A stretch of 64,000 bases of DNA from Cryptomeria japonica (taxonomy: Eukaryota; Streptophyta; Pinopsida; Cupressales; Cupressaceae): the NCBI RefSeq assembly GCF_030272615.1, contig NC_081413.1, positions 163,275,080-163,339,079 of the forward strand. The letters are read 5' to 3'. The notes under the pieces were generated by a model. The model did not search any database. It had not been told where the DNA came from and worked only from the letters and a program-made list of their open reading frames with translations. Shown in pieces: positions 57,046 to 64,000 of this stretch. Position numbers and translations under genes: made by a program. The stretch's first letter is position 1. The number at the start of each line of letters is the position of its first letter.

Positions 57046-59519
57046 TGCTTATTTTTATTTATTTTATTTAAAATAGAAGTAAATGCATCATATTTTATAA
57101 TTTGGCTTATTTAAAAAGTTTTTAAATAGTTTTTTTTAAATTATTAATTATTATTTAGTATATATTTTATTAATTCTGGATATATATATATATATATATA
57201 AATTAATATTTAATTTGTAATTTTATTGTTAATTATTAATTAGTATATATTTTATTATGCTGGATTAATATATATATATATTAATATTTAATTTGTATTT
57301 ATATATATATGCAAAGAAGTATTATTTTAAATGGTAAATGATCATCGATTTTATTTCCTTTTTAAATGTATATTTCTATTTTTGGAAAGTATGTAATTGT
57401 GTCACAAGAGATGAGATTAGATCATTGCTTTCGAACAAGTATGAGAAAGATGTTTTATTTTGAAAAATGAATATCACATTTTTAGCTGATTAATGAATAT
57501 TTGATTTTATATCATTGTATGTACTGCATATATTATAATTATATTCTTGTGAATTTGGTATGAAAACTCATGATGATGTATTCATGTTATTTTATGATGC
57601 AAAATGAACTTTAGTGGGTTAGTAAACCATGAACGACATGTACCTAGACAAGGTAGATAAAATTGCAATCTAATTAGATCTATTAGGAAACTAAATTGAT
57701 TTTAATGTTTAAACAATATGGAAAAAGGTTGTCCTTTCTGGTTTATGCCTATGCATGTTTAAATTTTTGTATTCGCATTTGCTTAATAAATGGCAAGTCT
57801 TTGATTGTGATTGTTAGATGTTGTCGTATGTTGATTTGGGTACCTGCTTATGTCCTTAATCTCGAGTTTTGACTGTTTTCTTGTGATGGTTTCGTATCTG
57901 GTCATGTCCTTTATGCAAGTGTTGAATGCTGACATGTGCTTGACCATAGCTGGTCAGGTCTCTAGTTAGAGTACCGTCAGTCAGTGCACCTCGTATGAAG
58001 ACTTGTTTGACCAAGTGGGTATTCCTACCATATTGAACTTTCTATGCTTGTCCTAGTGTATACTTGGGTTTTAGGAGTTCGTTGGTTTATGGTCTAGTGT
58101 CATATGGGAAAGTGGCTTTCGAGTGGGGGTCGTGCCCAAAGTCGTTGTTGGGTAACCCATTGAAAGTGTGTCTAAATAAGTGATAACTTAATAGCATATT
58201 AGAGAATTAGTTAATAAAAACACGAAGTAAGATAATTGTGCCTCACGTTCTGGATGAGTGCTAGTACAGACTCGGCATGCAGTGAGAAGGCCTGAAATGG
58301 CAAACCATCAACTTTGTCTTCACGAAAGGGTGTTTTGGGTCCACATGAGACTTGGATGGGCCAGAGGTTAAGGATAGGTTTTCAGGGTAACCCAGTAGAT
58401 GGGGCCAGAACCTATGGAGACCTGCCATGGTAACCATACCAAGTTATGTGATGACACTTGTTCCTTATGTTCGCTTGTGTGTTGTTTGTGTTGTCTTGAT
58501 AGGAGCACTTCTGTGGAGTCACCCTGTTGTTTATGCCCTTGTGAGAACCTAATATTCATGTTAGACCATGGGTTGCTTATGATGGGTTACGAAGACTTAG
58601 TTTCGCAGATGCTCCAATTGATTTTTGCATTGCTTCTTATCATGTTCAGTTGGATCCTTTTCCTATTCAGGGATCATTCATGTATCTATTAGACCGATGT
58701 GGTCATATGTATTATTGGTTTATGTACACCTTGATGGCAGGATGTAAATGATGTGAACTATATGTATTCTTCACCCTATTATTTTTATCAGAGGGGTCTT
58801 GCAGTTGAACAGACCCGAAGATGTAGCCCACTAGGAGTGAACTCCAATATCAATTTGGTGTTATGTGGTGTTTGTATTCATCTATTTCCTCTTTCTTTAG
58901 CATGTATGGATGGCATTATGATTAAATGAATAATATGGATTAGATGATGTTAATCTTCAATGCATGTATGTAGTCATCTTGTTTAATGTAGTAATGTGGA
59001 TCATGAAGAATGTAGATTTGAATAATGGAATGCATTCATTTGTTGTTAATGTAATTAAAGTATGCATGGAAAGTAGATGCATGGCATATGTTTTAATGTA
59101 ATATTGAACGTAATGTATGGTTAAATGGTAATGGATGAACTTAATCATGTTACCTATATTTTTTAACCTCAATGGATGAACCTTATCATGTTATCTATGT
59201 TTTTTAATCTCACTGGATGAACATCATCATGTTATCTATAATTTTAACTTACTGAATGAATTTATCCTTGTTTAAAGTATTCTCTTGTCATTAAGTTAAT
59301 CAACTTAATTGGATTTATTACTGTGAGTTGAGGTAAGTGTTGAATTAAGTAATCACGTTGGGAAACTCTTTAGGTGTTTTTGAGTCTTCCACTGTGTTAT
59401 ATGTACTTATGATATCTCATTGTATCATTATATTATGTTTGATTTAAAAATATATATATTTGTACTCTATTCTTGTTTTTTAGCTTTATCCGTTCGGGGT
59501 TTCCTGGTGGGGCATTACA

Positions 59520-59704
59520 AGTGCTTAGATATCACATTTTCTATTATTGTTGCATCGGATAAATTTTGTGTGAAGTTGGGACATCCTTGGCTCTCTTCCA
59601 TGAAATATATTGCTTCTCCTATCCATAAATGTTTTAAATTCCCTCATAATGGCACTATCATAAATATTAATCATGGCCTTTACCCCACCCACTGCGAAGT
59701 GTGA
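59520..59704 (+). pseudogene. Retropepsin of element G, C-terminal part
   Basis: Continues the frame cut at 3724: CLDITFSIIVASDKFCVKLG, then HPWLSSMKYIASPIHKCFKF and a stop at the end. The pattern LG-PWL-SM is the end of plant gypsy retropepsins (LLGRPWIHSM in B, LLGCPWIHEM in A). The first five bases are the right target duplication of F. Confidence 0.75.
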
Positions 59705-60259
59705 AAATTTCACTCTTGATTACTTTTGGCCTAAACAAATTGAACCTCTTAAGACTTGAAATAACATCCTTTACTTATCTTATCAGTAAAGGAAAAATGA
59801 CATGATCATGTCCTTCAGTAAAACTAGAGACCCTACACCCATGGATATTCCTACTCCTCATAATGGATCTAGAATTTTTCCGACTCCTTCTATTCCTCCT
59901 ATATATGCCTTGGTCTCACCTCCTCCTTCTTATAAAGGAAAGTGCGTGGCATCAAGTCTCCCTCAACCTATTGGGGTTTCTTTCATTCCCCCCTATAAGA
60001 GAAGAAAAGAATCATATGTCCATTGATCCTCAGCATTTGCAAGTCTTAACTAAAACTAAAATGAATATGCAAGATAATGTCGATGAAGATGTCACGAGTT
60101 TGCTTCCCAAACTATTTCCTCCTCGAAGACACCAAATGTTGACTTGGTCCCATTTGTCCAATCTTTGCCTAACCATAGGGAAGAATTTCACATCAAATAA
60201 CCTAAATTAAAAATGCTTACGAAAAATTATGGTTACACTCCATTTCATGGTATTGATCC
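59705..60259 (+). other. Element G, linker after protease
   Basis: Degraded coding sequence without a recognisable domain; short frames are proline-rich (TPMDIPTPHNGSRIFPTPS, IPPYKRRKES) and acidic (NVDEDVTSLLPKLFPP). In A the corresponding place holds a G-patch and linker. G is cut at 60259 by the LTR of H and its RT is not in the window. Confidence 0.55.
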
Positions 60260-61210
60260 TGTAGACACCTAAAATTAATAGTTGATTAATTTAAGCCTAT
60301 CAACTTAATTAATTAATGTAATTGTGTTATCCTTATTCCTCTCAGAATCAATTAAATCTAATTTAATTAATCCAGACACTATTGTCCAATAATTAATTTA
60401 TCAAATAAATTAATTATTCCTCTATTCCTCTAAAGTCCCCTCTAATAATCATTTCCTCTAAACCCACTCAGTTAATTAAGTCTAATTAATTAACCTAGTC
60501 ATGTGATTCCTACAAATCACTTTTCCTAATCTCATTAGCCTAATTAATACTTCTAGAATCTCATAATCATGCTTATCATTATCCCTTAATTTTTAATTCC
60601 CACTCATGTCACATCAATATTGAGTTTCTCAAATAAATTCAAATTTCTTTGAATCCCTCAATGCATCCTTATTTTGGAATTTTTAATTCCTCATATTTGA
60701 AATTCAAATTTCTCCCCCCTTTTTCCAAGGAATTTTATATTCCTATTTATTTTCCAAAGGCACTCTTGATCCATGCCATCTATCTAAAATCAATCTCAAC
60801 CCTTCATGATCAAATCAATCTTGGCCCTCCATTGGCCTTCTCCAATCTATAAATTGGAGCCTATTCTCCTAACAAATCATCCACTTCTCATGCATTGGCA
60901 TGTTGCCTATTTCTTCTCTCATCCTCTTCATAATCCTCTACAAAATCCATCCATCCTTAATCTTTCAATCCAAATCCAATCCAACAATCCACTTACCTTG
61001 TTGAGCATTTGGAGAGCATTCCACATCCATCAAGAAGGAGCCCATCCAATCAAGTTGAACAGAGGCACTATTCAACTTCACTGAAGGCTCAATCTGAGGA
61101 AGAGGTAAAATAGCAAAGGTATAAAAGGATCTTTTGATTTTTTACGGTTTTCTTGTTTATTTTATTGTCATTTTGATCATTTGACCTTTTATTCCATTTT
61201 CCCCTCTTCA
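60260..61210 (+). repeat. 5' LTR of element H
   Basis: TGTAGACACCTAAAATT to CCCCTCTTCA, then three bases and the primer site. The first part is AATTAATTAA-rich, and a TATAAAT box is at 60848. No second copy lies in the window, so the end is set by the primer site and the CA. Confidence 0.75.
60848..60854 (+). promoter_or_regulatory. Putative TATA box of the H LTR
   Basis: TATAAAT in CCAATCTATAAATTGGAGCC, about 360 bases before the LTR end. Confidence 0.5.
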
Positions 61211-61213
61211 TTC

Positions 61214-61231
61214 TGGCATGCCCAGTGGGAC
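61214..61231 (+). promoter_or_regulatory. Primer-binding site of element H
   Basis: TGGCATGCCCAGTGGGAC, three bases after the LTR end, with the TGG start of a tRNA 3'-end complement. tRNA species not assigned. Confidence 0.75.
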
Positions 61232-61300
61232 CCACATCCCGAATTTAACAAAAAATTTAGTTTTTTTGGAAGATTTCTCACAAGTTCACACTTTAGAGTG

Positions 61301-61740
61301 AGAGCACGCGCATTGGCGCGACATATTTCTAGATCAACGTGACCGCCTGCTAATCAATGTGACTGTCTCGGCTTCGGCATGACCGCATGAAATTTGAAAG
61401 TTTTTCTGGCACCTCATTGTGCTTCAGCGCGACCGCCCTGAAAATTCATCTATCTCCTCCTCATTCTTTTTGTTCTTCTTGCTTCTATCTTCTCACTTCC
61501 ATCTCTTTTCAGTTGTTGCTTCAGCTTGACTGCTCTGCAATTAGCGCGAGCGTTTGTTAAAATTTTGAATTTGAATTTTCAGGTGCTAACCTTATTTGTT
61601 TTGATGCGAGCATCCACAAATTAGCATGAGCGCCTGCTAATCGACGCAACTATCATTTTTTCTGCTTCTATTTTCTACTCTATTTAATATTAACATTTTG
61701 TCTGTTAGCGCAACCACTCGCGCATTAGCGCGATTGTCTG
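61301..61740 (+). repeat. GCGCGACCGCC motif array in the H leader
   Basis: About twelve degenerate copies of TTAGCGCGACCGCCTG: CATTGGCGCGAC, CAACGTGACCGCCTG, GGCATGACCGCATG, TCAGCGCGACCGCC, TTAGCGCGAGCG, TTAGCATGAGCGCCTG, TTAGCGCAACCACTCG, TTAGCGCGATTGTCTG. Spacing is irregular. Confidence 0.75.
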
Positions 61741-62689
61741 TTTTTTCACCATATCTTCTTTATCTTCACTCTGTTTTCCTCCAAACTTCACTAGATCCAT
61801 TGCAATTTCATTTTGTACATTTCCTTCCTTGAGGGCCTTATCCTAAATTCCACTTTTTGAAGCCCGAAATCCCACATTTCTTTGTTTTTTAGGGTTTTCC
61901 ATAACTTCCAGTTTTATCCAATCACCTCCAAATTTTTGCATATTGTCTATCTCCAATTTTTGCTTCTTTGTCCCTCTTGGACAATTTTTTCCATTTCTTC
62001 ACCTCACCTCTAAAATCCCCATTTTATGCTTGCCTATCCCTTAGAAAGTGGCAAAAACCTAGTCAAACCCCATTTACCCATAAAAATTTCCTCCAAATCC
62101 ATATTTGTCTTTAGTAGAAAAGTTTTTATTCTTGTTTTTCTACTCATTCCCAAAAAAATTAAAAAAAAAAAATTTGTCATTCTTTTGTCTTTTGCAGGAT
62201 ACTTGTCGAAGACTTCATTTTCAAACTATTAATCAAGTGGTTTTGTAGGTTGCCTAGGAGGTTCAAGGAAACATTGTGTCTTTTTTTCTAACTAGGCACC
62301 ATTGTCCTTTGTATTTTGTGAAAAGTGTAAAGGTAGGAGAGTATGCTCTCATCTAGCTCACTATAAGAAATTCAGACCCTCCAAGTTTTTCATGTTTGTT
62401 GCATGCTTACCCTTAGCGGGCATGCTCTCCCAACTTTCTCTTTAAGAAGGTAAGAGGGGAATGACCCAAGTGAGTACACCTAGACCTGAGGTTCCCAACT
62501 CACTATAATAAATAGGGCATTGATGACGAAAGGGTCAATGGTTGGGGCTATATGAGAGTTCACTCTCACATTGGGTGCTTAGTAGGATCCTAGAGATCTC
62601 AATCACGCTTACGTGACTACTAAGTTCTTGGTGCTTCGTTGGGCTATAAGCCTCAATTGTGTTTGTGCAATTGTGAAGAGTAGCTCCTA

Positions 62690-62945
62690 ATGGGAAGCCA
62701 TACTAAACACCTTGTGCATAGTGGCCAAGAACCTTCTAGTCATTGGTGCAGGAGGTCGGACCTCCAAAGCCACCCATATTTTTATGGCCCTTAGTAGAGA
62801 CACAAAGTTCGCCATGAAGATTTTTCATGGGAATTGATGCTTAGCTTCCCCAGAGAAGTGAGTGGCATGGAGGGGAGCTAGTGGGGTCAAGCATCTAAGT
62901 GTCTGCTCTAGGTAAGCGTAGCTAGGAAACCAATTGGGATCCATT
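62690..62945 (+). promoter_or_regulatory. Conserved leader block of element H
   Basis: Partner of 40273-40530 (minus strand) in A. Shared words in the same order are CCTTCTAG, CCTTAGTAGAGACACAAAGT, CAGAGAAGTGAGTG, GTGGGGTCAAGCATCTAAGT and AAGCGTAGC. It lies between the motif array and gag, as in A. Confidence 0.7.
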
Positions 62946-63039
62946 GACTATTTTTCTTTCTTGCCATAGGATATGTTGTGAAGGAGCATGAGTGTCTTTT
63001 GAGTCTAACTTCTTTTGACCATTGTGTTTTCTTTACTTG

Positions 63040-63600
63040 ACATCTCTTGCCAGGTCCATCCCCTGCAACCAATCAATCCTCCCTCTTTCCAAATTCCATC
63101 TTGTTATCATCAAATCTTTAATCCATTTCTATCTATCCAAGAAATTCTCCAATCCCCAATCCACTTTCATCCATTCAAACGATCATCCTTCCTCAACTAA
63201 TATTCATTCTTCCTCTAATCTAATCAAATCTCCAAAATTCCAATCAATCAAATCCATCCATCTTCCTAATCCGGTTATCCAATCCAACCAATCAACCAAT
63301 CTAATCTAATCCAAATCCAATCAAGTCCTAATCCAAGGACAAATCCAAATCAAATCCAATCCAATCAAACCAAGTCCTAATCCAAGGACTAATCCAATCC
63401 AACCAAATCAAATCCAATCCAATCCAATACAATCCAATCTAATCCAATTCAATCCAATCCATTCAATCAATCAACCAATCCAATTGAATCAAGTCCTAAT
63501 CCAAGGACCAATCCAATAGAACCAACTCCAATCCAAATCAAATCCAATCCAAATCTAATCAAATCTAATATATCATCATTCCAAGCCAAGTCCTAATCCT
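63040..63600 (+). repeat. AATCC-rich low-complexity repeat before gag of H
   Basis: About 560 bp built from AATCCAATCC-like pentamers on a strongly C/A-rich strand with few G. Superimposed is a longer unit, AAGTCCTAATCCAAGGAC, at about 63324, 63371 and 63491, with a partial copy near 63588. Open frames across it are composition artefacts. Confidence 0.85.
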
Positions 63601-63682
63601 CATCTTCATTTAACATCATCTTCATAATCTTTCCCCTCCAAAACATATTCATCCAATTCCAATCTAATCCTTCACTCTCAAC

Positions 63683-64000
63683 ATGACTACCCAACATTTC
63701 AAAGCTTGGTATGAGAAGATGCTCATGGAAATTCATGAACCTGCCTAGAAAGTTAATCACATGATCACCCACTCTCCTATGATACCTTCATCCATCCCAT
63801 CTCAACACATTACACCCAATCCCAATCTATACCATATCTCTTATCCTTCCTCTACCTTTGACAAGGGAAATCCATCTTATTCCACATCTGTATCTCCATA
63901 TTATCCCTCATCCACATACTCCTCTAATCAAATAGGTATACCTACATATCCCCTCACATCCATATCTCAATCCCCATCCTTTCACAACACATTCATTACC
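63683..64000 (+). pseudogene. Start of gag of element H
   Basis: ATG at 63683 opens MTTQHFKAWYEKMLMEIHEP, followed by a TAG at 63746 (a Gln CAG would fit). The frame then stays open to the window end with a Ser/Pro/Tyr-rich sequence (SYSTSVSPYYPSSTYSSNQ). Its location after the leader and its Pro/Ser/Tyr character match the N-terminal part of gag of G (1900-2250). The capsid part would be outside the window. Confidence 0.55.

Larger units (their letters stand above)
3725..59519 (+). mobile_element. Element F, LARD-like non-autonomous LTR retrotransposon (interrupted)
   Basis: F runs from the TG at 3725 to the CA at 59519. Its left LTR survives in three pieces (3725-7178, 42344-42963, 50734-50923) because A and a LINE inserted into it; the right LTR is 54521-59519. 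Without insertions F is about 12.9 kb: LTRs of about 4.3 and 5.0 kb around a 3.6-kb interior. The interior has an initiator-Met-like primer site and a polypurine tract but no gag or pol. Long LTRs with a short non-coding interior are the architecture of large retrotransposon derivatives (LARDs) known from cereals. Its movement must have depended on proteins from another element. Confidence 0.85.
54521..59519 (+). repeat. Right LTR of F
   Basis: 4,999 bp from TGTAGTACCCC to GGGCATTACA. It is the only uninterrupted F LTR and thus shows the original sites of A (near 58700) and the LINE (near 59310). It is about 735 bp longer than the left LTR, accounted for by a 644-bp duplication and a TG expansion. 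Confidence 0.92.
60260..64000 (+). mobile_element. Element H, Ty3/gypsy retrotransposon, 5' part
   Basis: Starts with a 951-bp LTR, then a primer site, a 2.47-kb leader and the beginning of gag; it continues beyond the window. LTR start TGTAGACACC equals that of A, yet the rest of the LTR differs, so A and H are different families of a related group. The target duplication cannot be checked because the 3' LTR is outside. Confidence 0.8.

Noticed and set aside
22190-62545. CTGATGAG and TGATGACGAAA words suggesting hammerhead ribozymes as in retrozymes
   Set aside because: None of the places inspected (about 22196, 37030, 44977, 62521) has the complete core with GAAA and the three stems at proper spacing.
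63015-63309. Open frames in the AATCC-rich tract
   Set aside because: Low-complexity composition explains the absence of stops; the codons repeat and have no domain.

Overview
The window is plant nuclear intergenic DNA made almost entirely of retrotransposons nested inside one another. I recognise no host gene, tRNA, rRNA or CRISPR array. Dual-RNase-H Ty3/gypsy (Tat-type) elements, a Ty1/copia element primed by initiator tRNA-Met, a plant-type LINE with a terminal RNase H, 5-bp target duplications and many decayed insertions all point to a seed plant with a large, slowly purged genome. A gymnosperm is my best guess, but this is inference.

Layout from outside in. Element G (Ty3/gypsy, + strand) supplies both edges: decayed gag and the start of protease at 1-3724, the rest of protease at 59520-60259. 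F, a LARD-like non-autonomous element (3725-59519, + strand), sits in the G protease. F has LTRs of about 4.3 and 5.0 kb and only 3.6 kb of non-coding interior. The left LTR of F was hit twice: by A (7179-42338, - strand), a Tat-type gypsy element of about 16 kb of its own sequence, and by a 7.75-kb LINE (42964-50716, - strand, 17-bp target duplication). A was hit by B (12233-20644, + strand), a young non-autonomous element with 1,670-bp LTRs whose only recognisable domains are a protease and a G-patch, and by C (29647-40264, + strand), a copia element. The right LTR of C holds two solo LTRs of a related family, D (36489-38018, +) and E (38721-40212, -). At the right edge another gypsy element, H (5' LTR 60260-61210, + strand), is inserted in G and runs off the window. 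These junctions are supported by TG...CA ends, paired LTRs, target duplications and, for the large ones, by restoring a continuous copy of the interrupted sequence.

Coding content is the degraded gag-pol of A, C, G and H, the protease/G-patch ORF of B, and LINE ORF1, ORF2 and an extra third ORF. A also carries, between its pol and its 3' LTR and in the opposite direction, a plant-mobile-domain (PMD) gene that looks spliced: exon 1 at 8304-8369, intron 8370-9153, exon 2 at 9154-11015. It now has about 19 in-frame stops.

The most unusual signals are not proteins. (i) Element A carries arrays of GCGTCTRTG in its sense 5' leader and again, inverted, in the intron of the antisense PMD gene, so the two ends of its genomic RNA could pair. 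(ii) Each LTR family whose leader is visible has its own degenerate short-motif array just downstream of the LTR TATA box. (iii) A leader block of about 250 nt is conserved between the divergent elements A and H.
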